NCBI RefSeq assembly: GCF_014805625.2
Contig: NW_023998415.1
Location: 6,528,662-6,592,661, forward strand
Source of the DNA: Glossina fuscipes
Lineage: Eukaryota > Arthropoda > Insecta > Diptera > Glossinidae
Length of the DNA stretch: 64,000 nucleotides
Direction of reading: 5' to 3'
The translations under genes were made by a program, and so were the position numbers. The notes below the pieces were generated by a model that did not search any database, was not told where the DNA came from, and saw only the letters and a list, made by a program, of their open reading frames with translations. Below are positions 50,001 to 61,480 of this stretch, in pieces (within the stretch, counting starts at the first letter, position 1; every line of letters starts with the position of its first letter).

Positions 50001-51583
50001 GTATAACAGCACCCAAAGGCTATCAAACGCACATTGATGTTCGACGTATACAATTGAACGGCTTGGATACGGATTGCAATTTGTCCACGGGCAAATGTTC
50101 TGCGCAATGCAATTATATTGAAATTTTTGACGGTATTGACGGCGAAAAAGCATCAATGGGTAAATTTTGCTCGGCACTTATAACGAATCGTACACTTATC
50201 AGCTCGTTGGAGGATGTTTTCATGGAGTTGAATGCTCCTTTCTCAGGTCAATACAGTTTCGAAGTAATTTTGTCGATGGAAAAATCCATATGTGGTGACT
50301 TTCAAAATTATGAATTTAGTGAAAACGAGGTTAGATGGAAAAGTTTAGCTTGTTCATCGAATTTATATAAAATTCTTTTATTGTGATAGATATTAACGTT
50401 AACATTTCCACCTAAAGCGATTGGCGATGCCAATTACCCGTCCAGCACTCATTGCCAATGGCGTTTTAAAACTAAAAATTCGCTTAAGGTTCACATCAAT
50501 TTTCTACAACTACAGAATGCATCGCAGATTACTGGCAAATGTATCGATTACGTGCAGTTCAAAGGATACATGGTTAGCTCATCTTTATGGCCCAATGTTG
50601 ATTTAAAAAATTGCATATCACTGTTCTTCGTTTCAGAGCTCCATATTTTTGTGTGGACATCTTAACAACTTCAATCTGACTGTATCCAAATCAAGAAATT
50701 CAATTACCGAAATAATATTTCGCAGCGATGAGTCTGTAGAGGACCGCGGCTTTCAGCTGAGTGCCACTCAACAAGATGGTAAAGGAAGTTATTAATGAAA
50801 AAATCCTTCGGCGTGGAACTTTAACCGCTCTTTTCGCTTGCAGCTTGCAATATCACCTATAGCGGACCGAACGGTATGATCATTTATAATAATTTTCAGC
50901 CGAGTGAAAAATTTTGCGAAGATATAATAAGAGTACCGGATACGCATACCGTGAACTTATACTTACCCCCCATCTTCTTTAAAAGCAGTAATTGTACGAA
51001 AATTCATCTTTTAGTGAGTAGTACCCCAAATCGGAATTTTTAAGTCAATTTGATCGTGTTGTATTCATTAAGGTTTCTTGATTCAGGTTCTTGATTTCTA
51101 CACAAATCGCGAACTTCTGAGGCAATGTGCTACTGAATATAGCTACAAGCGCTTAAATACAAACACAAGCGCTATTCGTTTATTAGTCGGAGAATTTGCT
51201 ACCGTACATGTATCGTACGTTGCAAGTGACCGCACTTTACCTCCTGGTTGTGGTGGTAAATTGCAAACAATTACTGGGTTGTTCGCGAATCCTTCCTATA
51301 ATGAACGTAACTATTCGGATTGTCGGTGGGAAATTGAAGTTCCTGCACCAAATACGATCAATATTTTCTTTACTCGTAAGTAGTTATTTAAACGATGTTG
51401 CGAAAAAAAACAGAAAAATGAACAAAATTATTAACTCTATCAAGTCTCGCATCACATATGAAGTTACAGTGCGCGCTTTATTATATTATAAACGCAAGAC
51501 GATTTGATTTACTTTAATATAAATCACGTCTTACACTTTAAACCGTATTCATTAGTAAAACAGTTTATAATTTATTCAGTACG

Positions 51584-51621
<38 letters not shown>

Positions 51622-52023
51622 GGAAATTCGTTTTATAAACTTGGAGTTTGTAAAAGTTAATCATTATCTACACGGGGGTTAGGTTTTCTCTGCTTGTTTG
51701 TTTGTTTGTTTTTTGCTTACCTTTTTGTTTCTTTAAAATCTATTCTAGAATTCAATATGGGTACGATTACGAATTGTCAATGGGATTACGTGCAAATTAT
51801 TGATATATTACCGGATGATACAGAGGTATTAAAGAATACTTACTGCGGTTCGGATCGGCCAGATCATCAGCGTTCGGCCAGTAATCGCGTGGCAATTGTA
51901 GCGAAAAAGTCACCCAATTTTGATGGTACAGGATGGGTAATTGGTTACGAGCTTAGGAGTGACATGAATTTAAATGTGTTTGCGGGCGCCGAGGAATTCG
52001 CGGACGACAAACGATTTGGCTAA
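34583..52023 (+). CDS. Cubn: Cubilin, multi-ligand endocytic receptor (complete, 3713 aa)
   Basis: Cubilin is a very large peripheral membrane receptor that works with amnionless in protein endocytosis; in flies this occurs in nephrocytes. Coding exons: 34583-35152, 35224-35327, 37901-38288, 38358-38594, 39094-39846, 39908-40394, 40453-40706, 40773-41164, 41216-41334, 41402-41582, 41653-43310, 43382-43510, 44110-44589, 44647-44804, 46081-47885, 47962-50329, 50390-50572, 50637-50778, 50844-51013, 51087-51375 and 51749-52023. They sum to 11142 bases, a whole number of codons, with no internal stop. Order: signal peptide ([16 protein letters not shown]), N-terminal region with a basic helix, 8 EGF modules, 27 CUB modules, no transmembrane segment. 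This matches vertebrate cubilin (8 EGF, 27 CUB, about 3600 aa). Flies have two cubilin genes (Cubn and Cubn2), and I cannot say which this is. The 5' start is the first ATG, directly before the signal peptide. Confidence 0.9.
35047..39297 (+). CDS. Cubn: Cubilin EGF region (8 modules, exons 1-5)
   Basis: Eight six-cysteine EGF modules follow in order: [14 protein letters not shown], then [10 protein letters not shown] (calcium-binding type), [27 protein letters not shown] (calcium-binding), [12 protein letters not shown] (calcium-binding), [27 protein letters not shown] and [13 protein letters not shown]. The DxDEC/DVNEC starts are the calcium-binding EGF signature. Several splice junctions fall inside modules, as at WT-GATC and LCK-NNGTC, and restore the expected cysteine spacing, which supports the exon calls. 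Confidence 0.88.
35460..37125 (-). mobile_element. Antisense non-LTR reverse-transcriptase relic in cubilin intron 2
   Basis: On the minus strand, reverse-transcriptase motifs appear in the right order: [19 protein letters not shown] and [11 protein letters not shown] (about 37045-36925), KIVPIPEPG and [17 protein letters not shown] (about 36870-36740), [17 protein letters not shown] holding the motif A Asp (about 36635-36580), [16 protein letters not shown] (about 36450-36395), and IFQYGKSFE in place of FxYADD (about 36370). [14 protein letters not shown] and [17 protein letters not shown] follow (about 36250-36110). Frameshifts and stops separate the pieces, and the catalytic YADD box reads YGKS, so it is inactive. 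It lies opposite in direction to cubilin. Family: LINE of the I/R1/Jockey kind, not resolved. It differs from the relic at 24-26.8 kb in preserved parts. Confidence 0.75.
37126..37900. other. 3' part of cubilin intron 2
   Basis: AT-rich intron sequence between the reverse-transcriptase relic and the acceptor TTTCGTTTTAG at 37900. Nothing else was recognised. With the transposon relic, this makes intron 2 (35328-37900) the longest intron of the gene. Confidence 0.5.
39298..52020 (+). CDS. Cubn: Cubilin CUB array (27 modules, exons 5-21)
   Basis: I count 27 CUB starts of the type CGG/CG/C-N, at about 39298, 39655, 40068, 40455, 40928, 41403, 41815, 42200, 42540, 42887, 43227, 44257, 44647 (no N-terminal Cys), 46262, 46630, 46992, 47342, 47723, 48154, 48494, 48860, 49200, 49558, 49903, 50291, 50846 and 51248. 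Many carry the SPGYP/SPNYP strand ([18 protein letters not shown]) and the calcium-site Asp/Glu pattern ([29 protein letters not shown]). In mammals CUB5-8 bind intrinsic factor-B12; insects are not known to use that ligand, so this array probably serves general protein uptake. Confidence 0.88.
43511..44109. other. Cubilin intron 12
   Basis: The intron as called begins with a weak donor GTAAAT at 43511, because the stronger GTAAGT at 43471 would join out of frame with the exon at 44110. The minus-strand frame at 43793-44080 is unlike any family I know and is probably chance. Confidence 0.5.
44805..46080. other. Cubilin intron 14, no gene seen
   Basis: A 1.28-kb intron with donor GTGAGT at 44805 and acceptor TCATTTCGCAG at 46080. 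It is AT-rich. A few protein-like fragments near 45190-45380 could be transposon debris, but I could not match them to a family. Confidence 0.5.
51376..51748. other. Cubilin last intron with (TA)n run
   Basis: The intron before the terminal coding exon holds a (TA)n run at about 51591-51619 and an upstream T-rich stretch with (GTTT)n at about 51695-51712. No coding potential was recognised. Confidence 0.6.
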
Positions 52024-52063
52024 ATTGTCTTATAGTCATGTGATTTTTTTATTCATATATTAT

Positions 52064-52069
52064 AATAAA
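52064..52069 (+). promoter_or_regulatory. Candidate cubilin polyadenylation signal
   Basis: An AATAAA hexamer lies about 40 bases after the cubilin stop codon. In such AT-rich sequence the hexamer also occurs by chance, so position is the main support. Confidence 0.4.
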
Positions 52070-52932
52070 TGACTAACATTACATTATTTAATTGCCAATA
52101 GTTTACATAAATAAATAATTACTCATATTCAGTGTATATTTTTAACAAATTTCTTTTAAATCTTCTTAAGTTTATGAAAACTAATGTAAATATTTACATA
52201 AAAATTTGAAAAAAAAAATTTCTTTTTCATTTGTTTTAAATTATAATTATTTTCCTTTTAATTACATATTAAGCTAAGTTAACCCACTAAATAATTGATA
52301 TGGTTTTCTGTGATGTTTCATTGTGGAATTTTCTTTAAATTAAACTACAGTTTAAAATTGTAGCAATTTTTTTATTTTTTTATTTTTTTTCTAACTTCCT
52401 TTCTTTGTTCTATCCACCACCACAGAAGACAAGTTTATGCTAAATTCTGTTGCTTTGTATTCTTCACCTACTCTCCTGATTACTATCAAATTCGTAGCCT
52501 TGTGGTCCTCTACTTTCTGCACTTTTTTACTTTGCTACTTAAAAAAAAAAAGTGTTTATAAACATCTTAGGAACGGATTGAAATACATCTAAAAGTAGCT
52601 GATGTTGAAAAGAGAAAAATTTACGGACAAACTCTCTCTTAAGAAAGATGAGTGAATGAATACCACTCATACAAAATATCTTATTCTCAATAGATTTGAA
52701 TGTTTTTGTTATTTTCCCCAAAACCGCTAGCAGATGATGTCTGCGTTATTCAGTTTGTTACAAAAATACACCGCAAATACTTAGATAAGCGTAAAGCCTT
52801 TTAAATCCTTGCGCCTAACTATGTTTCCAACTCCTGGAACTTGTACAATGTGTGTCCGCAAATTTGAATGTTTCAATACGAATAACAATAACGATGAGTT
52901 GTGGTGATGATCTCATCTAAATTTGAATTAAA
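52070..52932. other. Intergenic between cubilin and Lmx1 gene
   Basis: AT-rich sequence downstream of cubilin with poly-T runs. No gene was recognised; the minus-strand frame at 52539-52721 is short and unremarkable. Confidence 0.5.
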
Positions 52933-52990
52933 ACAAGTAAGAAAATTATATTTGGACGTGACCGAATCTGTTATACCCATCACCGTGATC

Positions 52991-53034
<44 letters not shown>

Positions 53035-53134
53035 NNNNNNNNNNNNNNNNNNNNNNNNNNNNNNNNNNNNNNNNNNNNNNNNNNNNNNNNNNNNNNNNNN
53101 NNNNNNNNNNNNNNNNNNNNNNNNNNNNNNNNNN

Positions 53135-53172
<38 letters not shown>

Positions 53173-53240
53173 GAAAAGAACTAATTTTTCATATTTCATA
53201 ATACTGGATGGGCGCGGTCGAGTTTTTGTATTTTTACAAC
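52933..53240 (+). repeat. Dispersed repeat copy interrupted by assembly gap
   Basis: The copy begins ACAAGTAAGAAAATTATATT, then TGGACGTGACCGAATCTGTT and ATACCCATCACCG, enters poly-A and the 100-N gap, and resumes at about 53186 with CATAATACTGGATGGGCGCG, then TTTTTGTATTTT. The same two parts occur contiguously at 61481-61640, so this is one copy with an unresolved poly-A middle. Confidence 0.7.
53035..53134. other. Assembly gap (exactly 100 N) inside a poly-A tract
   Basis: Exactly 100 N characters are flanked by more than 35 A on each side. One hundred is a common placeholder for gaps of unknown size, so the real length cannot be read. The frames that cross it consist of Lys or Phe runs and are artefacts. 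Confidence 0.95.
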
Positions 53241-54187
53241 AAGAATGGATAGTGGAAATTTATATGGCGAATGTGTGTTGTACTCTATGAATAACAAGCA
53301 AAGAACACGAAAAACAAAGGCATTCACAGTTTCACACCTAGACAAAGACATTTGCTCTATGAAAAGTTTAGGTATAAGCGATATTTTCATTTTTGAGAAT
53401 GAAAGAAAGAAACTTCACCACAGAGACTACACAGTTGCGCTGATAGACACATGGACGCAAGGACTAGGAACGTACATATTTCCGAATTCGAAATTGGCCA
53501 AGAATTTGCCAATATACTCTATATTAGGGGGTTTTGAACTTTCCTTCTTTAGGTCATGAAAGTTTTGAAATAAAATAATGAATTCATGACACACTATCTA
53601 GTTAAGTATCCCATGGAATTTTTGTAAATTTATCTGCTGCAGCTTGGACCGCAGACGTGCCCTCAGTTTACGTTATACTGTCGGCGTGTCCTTCTATCGA
53701 AAATACTCCTCATCCTTCGGTGATGGGTATTAAAAAAAAAGAAGGGAATTAGCGGAATTTTCACGGTTGATTGGGAAACTGAATTTGCAAATTTGCTTGA
53801 AAATAAAAGTAATTTAAATAAAGGTTACACAAAAAGGCAAATGGAAAAGCGCCGACCCGATGAACACTATATAGCATTATATAAGTTTTTACTCTATTGA
53901 ATACTTTTTTTCATATAATGCATGCAATATACGTTAATATGTTTCGCCCTTATTTTCATTGTATATGTTAAGTTGGTTTCTCTCCCCAGATGTTCATGCA
54001 ATCAAGATATTCTGTTATATAAATTTGTGTGTTTTTTTTAACAAAATGTGTTTTGAATAGCTATCATAGCGGTGATGGATATTAAAAGATTCGATCAAAA
54101 CCGAACATAGCACCCATAGCTGTTTTATCTTTAAATAATGCTAATAAATTCGTGAATATTTGAAAAGAGCAAGAGCTTAACGTTTTT
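53241..54187. other. Intergenic, 3' of the Lmx1 gene
   Basis: It contains two minus-strand fragments of the dispersed repeat, at about 53716-53745 and 54068-54110, and presumably the 3' UTR of the Lmx1 gene near 54187. The plus-strand frame at 53245-53559 (104 aa) resembles nothing I know. Confidence 0.5.
54068..54110 (-). repeat. Dispersed repeat terminus, minus-strand copy
   Basis: On the minus strand this reads CGGTTTTGATCGAATCTTTT, then AATATCCATCACCGC. It matches the start of the copies at 52933 and 61481. It lies less than 100 bases downstream of the Lmx1 stop codon. Confidence 0.6.
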
Positions 54188-56067
54188 TTAGGATCCTCCC
54201 TGAAAGTAGGAATTTTGCATAAGATACAATTTATCGATGGGATTCGTTAGGCTGTTATTTAAATTGGCCAACATATCGTGCGGATGACTGTGATGGTGAT
54301 GTTGGTTATGATGTCCTGACGAACCAGTCGATCGCAGTTCCAAATTGTTAAGTGACAATGAGTCAGTGTCATCGTCCAAATTATCAAAATTGCTACCATC
54401 TAAAGATAAGTCGGAACTACAGAAGCTGTCATTGGAATTGGCAGGATAATCTATATATATAGAAATGTATGCGTTGAAAATAAAAATTCGATTTTTTAAT
54501 CAATTTACTCATTTTCTTACCGTCTGGAGAGAAAGGTATATTTGGATTTAAAGGTTGACTGACGTAATTGCTACCATCTAAGCTCAAGTACAGATTTTCA
54601 TTTAGACCTGTGCAACCAATTTCTTGCTTAATTTCATCTTTATCTAGTTTTTCCTTGTCCTTGTCTTCCGTTCGTTGACTATTGTTATTACCGCCGCCAC
54701 CGTTGTTGTTATTATTCTTGGTTTTACGTTGAATTTTTTTCATTTTCGCGCGTTGATTTTGAAACCATACCTGCACCACTCGTACGGATAGACCGGTATC
54801 TTTGGCCAACGCCTCGCGTACTTTGCGACAAGGCTTCGGTGACTGTTCAAATGAAGCTTTGAATTGCTTTCTTTGCTGTGAAGTTAGTATAGTTCGCGGC
54901 CGTTTTGGCCCTCGCCGACCGTCGCGTGGCCTCAACATATCGTCATCGTCTAAGCCTAGATAACCGCAGTTGTGAGCAGCAAAAAACAATTCTTTCTCCA
55001 AGTCATGACGAAAACAAAGAATCTGACCATCACGTAGCAAAAATTGTTCGCCTTTCTGCAGCGGCAAACGACAGGCGAAACAAACAAAACAAGATAAATG
55101 AAATATTAAAGTAGGTAACGGCCGCATAACCATATCGTGCGCTAAGATAGGATGACAGCAGGCAGCGCACTTAAAGCCAAAAAGTCTGAAAAATAAATTA
55201 AGAACATCTACTTAACTTAGATATAAACTTAAATTTAAAGGAAATTAGGGTCAATTATACAAACAAGCCCACTTAAAAAGTTTATTCAAGAGATAGTAGC
55301 AATGATTTGTCAAAAAAAAAAAAAAATGTTAAAAAATGAATAAATAAATGATTAAAGGAAAAAAGCAACGTCTGCGTCCTATGATCGCCTAAAAACCGTC
55401 GATACAGGATTCCTCATTGCGAACCTTTTATAAAGAAAGCCAAACAAAAACTATATAGGTTGAGAAGCATTAATACTTGAAAATGTTTGCCTCAACAATA
55501 TAAAAGAGTGTAGGCGTCTTAGTCGATCGTTTGGATTAAGTGTCCTTAATGTTGTGTTATTATTAAATGTTTTGAACTATCTTTGCTTGAGAGTTTGAGA
55601 GCTAAGATCTATTTAACCCTATTTAAGGTTGAGTAAGAGATTCAAATAATTTTAGATTTTAATAAACTTAGGAAAGATGGGATCTAGACTCATATATAGC
55701 CTGATCTCAACATAAATAGATAACTCGGTTCCGTAATTGTTAGCAAAAACAAGCGTACTCAACATTCTCTGATTATAAAATTAAAATCTAATAAAGTAAT
55801 TTTCAAAACAAAATTTTTTAAATATCTTTTTATTACAATTATTATTTTCATGCTACAATTTCACTTACCTGTCATAATCCATTTTACAGTACAATTTTGA
55901 GTTGCGCACGTAACACGTTTGCCGCAATTGCATACCGCAATAGCAACAGGCCAAGCAACTTTCATGCCAATTTGTATGGCCAACATTCATTAAATATCGA
56001 TCGTGAATTTTCTGACCGCAACCTTCGCAGACTTCAAAATTCTTTTCACATTTAATTTGATCGACTT
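54188..56067 (-). CDS. Lmx1a: LIM-homeodomain transcription factor, Lmx1 type (5' incomplete)
   Basis: This is a nuclear LIM-homeobox transcription factor of the Lmx1 group. Three minus-strand exons, phase-consistent, give 375 aa to the stop: 56067-55869, 55185-54521 and 54450-54188. LIM1: CEGCGQKIHDRYLMNVGHTN, WHESCLACCYCG, YCKMDY. LIM2, completed across the intron: FGFKCAACCHPILAHDMVMR, CFVCFACRLPLQKGEQ, CFRHD. Homeodomain: GPKRPRTILTSQQRKQFKAS, then GLSVRVVQVWFQNQRAKMKK with the helix-3 residues WF.N intact. The C-terminus NPIDKLYLMQNSYFQGGS matches the conserved end of Lmx1 proteins. An Asn/Gly-rich insert and a His-rich stretch (HHNQHHHHSHPH) are fly-like additions. The N-terminal exon(s) with the start codon are not found, probably upstream above 56067 or outside the window. 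Flies have two Lmx1 genes (CG32105 and CG4328), so the exact paralogue is uncertain. Confidence 0.9.
55186..55868. other. Intron between the two LIM exons of the Lmx1 gene
   Basis: A 683-base AT-rich intron. It splits the codon at DYD-R (AG then A), between LIM1 and LIM2. Nothing else was recognised. Confidence 0.7.
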
Positions 56068-56426
56068 CTGAAAAATCACAAAACATAAATACGAATATAA
56101 GAAATGATTGAAGAATCGTATTCTTAGTTACTTTTCAATATTTTTGTTGTTCGGCAAGATATTGCTTCCCCATAACACGAAACACAATGCGGCCCGTTTG
56201 ACTTTGCTATTTATTTAAACGAGTCTCGTATACGATTGCGTAATAATAATAATCTCTATGCTAATGCTCTTTAATATAATTATTTTCGTAAAGCCTTAGT
56301 ACGAAACGGACACATGCTAATACGGTTCCCAGTTTCGGAATAAGAAAAGGTAGCAAAATCTCATAAGTTGTCCAAATCCATATAGTTGTCCTCATTTTAA
56401 AATGTGAGATACTTTTGTTAAAACAT
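56068..56426. other. Lmx1 gene intron or upstream sequence
   Basis: The acceptor TTTTTCAG ends at 56068. Beyond it I see no further LIM-gene exon. The missing 5' coding sequence is probably a short exon that I cannot recognise or lies outside the window. Confidence 0.5.
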
Positions 56427-56650
56427 TTGGAGTGGGCGCGGCTGATTTTTTCTATTTTCAAAATAAAAATTTTAATCGCTTCGCTGTGTGTCTCCTTGCA
56501 AAAAGTTCAAGTCAATCCTAAATTCTTTTGCAAATTTGTAGGCGATATCTTCATTCTCAGTAACGGGAGAATGAGAATGTTTACCACCAATACTATACAA
56601 TTACGCAGAGAGAGAGAGAGAGAGACAGATGGACGGACGAACACATGGAC
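56427..56650 (+). repeat. Dispersed repeat copy (second half)
   Basis: It contains GGAGTGGGCGCGGCTGATTT, CTATTTTCAAAAT, TAGGCGATATCTTCATTCT, AACGGGAGAATG and GACAGATGGACGGACGAACA in the order of the 61572-61830 copy. An internal (GA)n run at about 56606-56625 replaces part of the copy. Confidence 0.65.
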
Positions 56651-59600
56651 ATGAATATATATACACATCACGGCTAAGATCCATTTCATATATTTTTTAT
56701 ATCTATCGTCTAATAATCGCAATTTGAAAATGGACTATGGAAGTTTTACATAAACTTATAATAAGCGTTAAATTTGGAACCTGTAAGTAATAGTTTGCCC
56801 ATAGAATATGAAAAGCCAACGTAATTTCCTCGCATCTGGACTAAAATGGCTGGATTGGTATGACACCGTTTGAAAGCATAAAATTTCGAATTTATTGGCT
56901 CATTCGGTTCGTGTTCGTATTCGTGCGATAACATAAGAGATAACATGGGATTCGAATCAAACTAAACATCATTTTTCGTCTTCTTCTTCTATTAATAATT
57001 TGTATTGAACTTATTTTTCTTACTTCATCAATTACTAGCACCTTACAGCTTGAAGACATTTATAAATAAAGTGGGATGTTAGTTGAGGAGGAGCTGCTAC
57101 CGATAGCAACATAACGGTTTAAGAAAACAATTGAAAACGCATGAATCAAATGTGTGTATATATGTATGGATACATATATAAAATTTGTATCAGTGCGCGC
57201 ATATTGTAAATTTCTTTGGTAAAAACAAGTTTAAAAAATTTAATGACAAAAAAAGATTACAAGCATTATTGCATAAACAATCCAGGAGTACGCTCGCCGG
57301 TTTAGTGCTAGCTTCCATTGCTGCATCATAGGCAAGAACTAAGTGATTGTAAGAATTTCTTACAGTGAGTTTTACTGCTTAAATTTAGCAAAACTTATTT
57401 TCTTCTCAAAGATCTTATTATTATTATTGGGCGTAAGCTATTAAAAATGAGATGTTGTTGCTATACAAAGGCTTTCTTTTCATAAGTATCTTATATGAGA
57501 AGGGGTTTCTGAAAATATACCTACAGTATGCTATTTGTATTTAAAAAAGTCGTTTTACGGGAAGCAAATCAAAGCATTTTTAATAAATTCCTCTCAAAAC
57601 ACATTAGTACACTATACCAAGTTTTGTTAAATGATAAAAGATATATAATTTGCGAATTGTGCATAAGTGCAGACGGACAGAGTTTAGAAAACGATTTCGA
57701 ATCGATTTCGATCGATTGAGTAAATGGTATGCCTAAACTCTTCTGAATGCCACCTAGATCCGGGCTTAGGCTTAATATACTCTCTACCAGAAACGGTGCA
57801 GAATATAGAAGAGAAGACTCGTTTATGGGAATGCAAAATGTGGTCTCTTAAAAAATTATCGCAAATTCAATGAAAGCGTTTATGCATAGACATATATTGT
57901 ACCTTCATCCATTTGTGTTATTATACACTTACAGTAATTCCTGCTTTAGTATTGAACGCATTTACAGTTTTGTGAACATTAAATATATCTCATAAGGGCA
58001 AACAGGAACTGAAGTGGCTCTAACCGAATTATTAATATGCTTCGCCTAAACTAAAAAATGCGTTCGTGAAAACAATTTGGTCGTGTTCGTCTTAATAATT
58101 ATATGCCAAGAGATTTATACAGAGCGATCGTGAAATTTTGATTATTTTACATTTGGTCTACCTTTATAGTCAATTCGAAACTATATTACTCCGGTTGCCA
58201 AGGGATCCAAGAAATGATAAGATATAAACAAAAAAATATGTATTTTCGATTAAAAGCAAAAGATTCCGAGTTGATTCTGTTGAGTATGTACACCAAATTT
58301 TGTATTTTAAAATATATGTAATTCGTTTGCCTTACTTACACGACACTTACAATGTCGAAATAATTGAAAAATAAACTTTGCGTTAAAATTCCAGTTAGCT
58401 ATAATATTAAAAAGCTCGTATACTTAATTTATTCCCATTAAGCAATCGCTTAATATGCTCAAGTACAGACAGACCGATCTATGTTTGCGATATTTTTAGG
58501 GGATTAAAGTTACGCGCTTCAGGCGATTTTCATGACGAAAAATACACAATTGCTTTAAAACTGACTTTTTTTTTTTTTTTTTGCTTTGCGAATACCAAAA
58601 CCCCTACGAATATGTCAGTCCATAGTCCATCCATCGAGCTCTTGTGATCAATAATATCAATTAATATCTAAAGATTTGTCGATTCAAAAACTCGCCACAA
58701 CTCATATAAGAAGAGCGAAATTGTGATTAAATTGACTCAAAAAAATCGTACACTGATCAAGAATAATTACAGTCCTGAATTACAGTTCTGAAGTTTAATG
58801 ATTTTTTCGACGGTTGTAAAAGAATTCGCAGAAAAAATATACTGTCTCTCCTTAAGAAGGGTGTATAAAAGTTTGTTTGCGAAGAGAAAAAAAAATAGCA
58901 CAAAACGCTCTGCCTCTAACTCTGGCGTTAGAGCCTTAACGATAAAATACGAGCTCAAGAGCGCGGTTGGATTTTGATTTATGTTTCTGTTTCATTTAAC
59001 ATTTTCGAACAAAGTAACAAGTGCCGCAATAAAAATTATGATATTCTCACATAACCAACTCCGATGTATTTTATAGAAAATGTAGGAAAAAGTAAAATGA
59101 AAATAAAAATGAAAATAAAAATGAAAATGAAAATGAAAAACTTAAAAGACCGTTTCCATATTGATGCGCATAGTAAATCATAAAATGGAATTTGAGCAGT
59201 GTTTGCGAGAGCACAAATACCAGGCGAAAGAATAAAATTCAGTAAATATAATAGAATCCTAACATAAAAGCTTTATCGTTTATTGTTCGTTTGATTGCAC
59301 AATAGAACGGCGCAGACAAAGCCAATATTTTGTTGCACTTTACTTTCAAATTCAAATTTAGAAAGCAAAAAGAAAAACAACTACGTACGGCTGAAGACGA
59401 ATCTTTATTATTTTAATGTTAAATTTCAAATCCGGATTCTTGTACAGACGCTAAAGATGACAAGCCCCGAATAATATATCTGGATATCATCCTACCTCAA
59501 GCACTTGCGTTCGCAAGAATAATTTTGGCAATTAATCTACTTTGCTAACTTAATGATAACCCTTGGAAAAAGTGAATATATATAGTATATGTAGAAAAGT

Positions 59601-61480
59601 GGGGAATTTCTTTCCAACCAAAGGTCGTCATAGATATGCGAAAGCATTCTTACAGTGTCGTCATAATGCCGAAATTGCATTAAATGCGCAACTAATGCTT
59701 TACAAATCGAACAAAGGATTTAATGTAACCCAAAAATGCACTAATCTCACTTACCTCCCTAAAAAGGCACAAATCTTGTGTAAAAATTTATAAACCTCTA
59801 TGCATTTGTTATATTAAAATACAAATTATTTGTGTTTGATCCAAAAAAAAAATCACACAAGATAATATTTGCAAACTTTATTAACAACTTTTTATTCTTT
59901 ATCTTTATTTATTATGAATATATATACATATGACTGAATTACTGAGTTGTGGCGAAAGTGATTGCAACAACTTATGGTAAAATAGATCGAACGGTGTAAC
60001 CTTATTAAAATGACGGGTGGGCTATCCAATTAGGACAACCAAGTTACTTAAAAAATCGGTAAACGTGCTTCATGTTCATGGCCTGCCAATATTTTGTTCA
60101 ATAAAGACTTTAGAGCATTTTTAAATCTTAAATCAGATCCCCATCAGATCAATCGTTATAATCAGTTAAATACTGAGCCAGCAAAGAAATTCATTGATTC
60201 CACAATTAGGACAATATTGTTTATGCCCTATAGAAAATTTTAAATATCTATCACATATAGCCCATATAGTCTCGTTCTGTGGTCAGTCGAGTAAATCTGA
60301 ACATTTTTTGCAAAAAAAAAAAATTTCTATGATTATCATAAATATTTTAGAGTTAATTGCTTGCTCTGTTCTTCTTCTCTTATTAATGAATATGAAATTT
60401 TCATTTTTTTTAATAAACAATCTGACAGTCGATCGAATTACCAATTAAACGGGTGCAAGTGCGTGCAGGAAATTGGATGATCAGATAGCCGAATAGACAG
60501 ATCAATGTAGTAATAATCGAGCTGAGAGTATAAATCTTACGGAATATATTTACATTTTTTCACGCTTATGATAACAGCTACGTATTACGTTCCAAAACGA
60601 TCCAATCTTTACGTAAACAATGAAAAACTACACTTAAAATCCGGTCTATAATTACCCCCGTTTTGCATATAATATTTCCGTAGTTGATATTGTCTATTGA
60701 TAATTCCGTATACTGTATATATATATATATCTACGAGTAGATATCATCAACAAATGAAATGTTAATTTACTTAACATTTACATACTCATCTCTTTATTAA
60801 CTAACTCTAACTAACTCTTAGCTTTGGTTATTGCGGTGATAAGAATTTATTACGATAATAGGGTAATAGTGGTTAAAATAGCGCGGAATGGAACGATAAG
60901 GAAAAGGGGAAACTAAGTGATAATAGGCTCTCTTCATTGATTATATTTTACTTATTTGACCCAATTCAGGTTATCTATGCAAACATTAATTATATCAATT
61001 ATTAATTACATCTATAATTAAAACAAAAGAGAGAGAGAGAGAGAGGAAGAATGCATTAGACATTGGTCATTGTAGACTTTGAAATAGTGTTTTTAATTTT
61101 CACTCTTTAGATTGCTATCTTAATTTTTGCAAAAAGCGCCAAGCGAATATCGGAAAAACAGTTCACAATTCTACAGTGATCAAATATTTTTGTTACATAT
61201 ATGCGTTCTATGGTGTTTTTGGAATACAAATTTCATAGATCAATAAATTGCGGTAACGGACACAAAACAAACGCTATATACTAAATTTTTTTTTTCTCAT
61301 ACATCGTTAATCGCTGAGCAATGTAATATATTCAATCAAATGACTCGACTTCGATAAAATAAATTTAGCGAACACTTAAACTTGCAAAGGTTTGATGCCA
61401 ATGGCAATTAATTAAGAATTATTTTGTTAAAAGGGTCAGGTGTAAAAATAGAATTGTTTAGAACGAATTAAAATAAAACA
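56651..61480. other. Non-coding sequence upstream of the recognised Lmx1 exons
   Basis: AT-rich sequence with poly-T at about 58567-58582, a (GAAAAT)n block at 59091-59140, (TA)n at 60718-60731 and (GA)n near 61028-61046. No exon or RNA gene could be supported. Confidence 0.45.
59091..59140 (+). repeat. (GAAAAT)n short tandem array
   Basis: At least seven imperfect GAAAAT/GAAAATAAAAAT units are in tandem. Confidence 0.8.

Noticed and set aside
52873..53290. Two frames crossing the N gap
   Set aside because: Poly-A/T and N characters translated as Lys, Phe and X; artefacts of the gap.
53245..53559. 104-aa plus-strand frame after the gap
   Set aside because: Begins in the repeat copy and resembles nothing known; not enough to call a gene.
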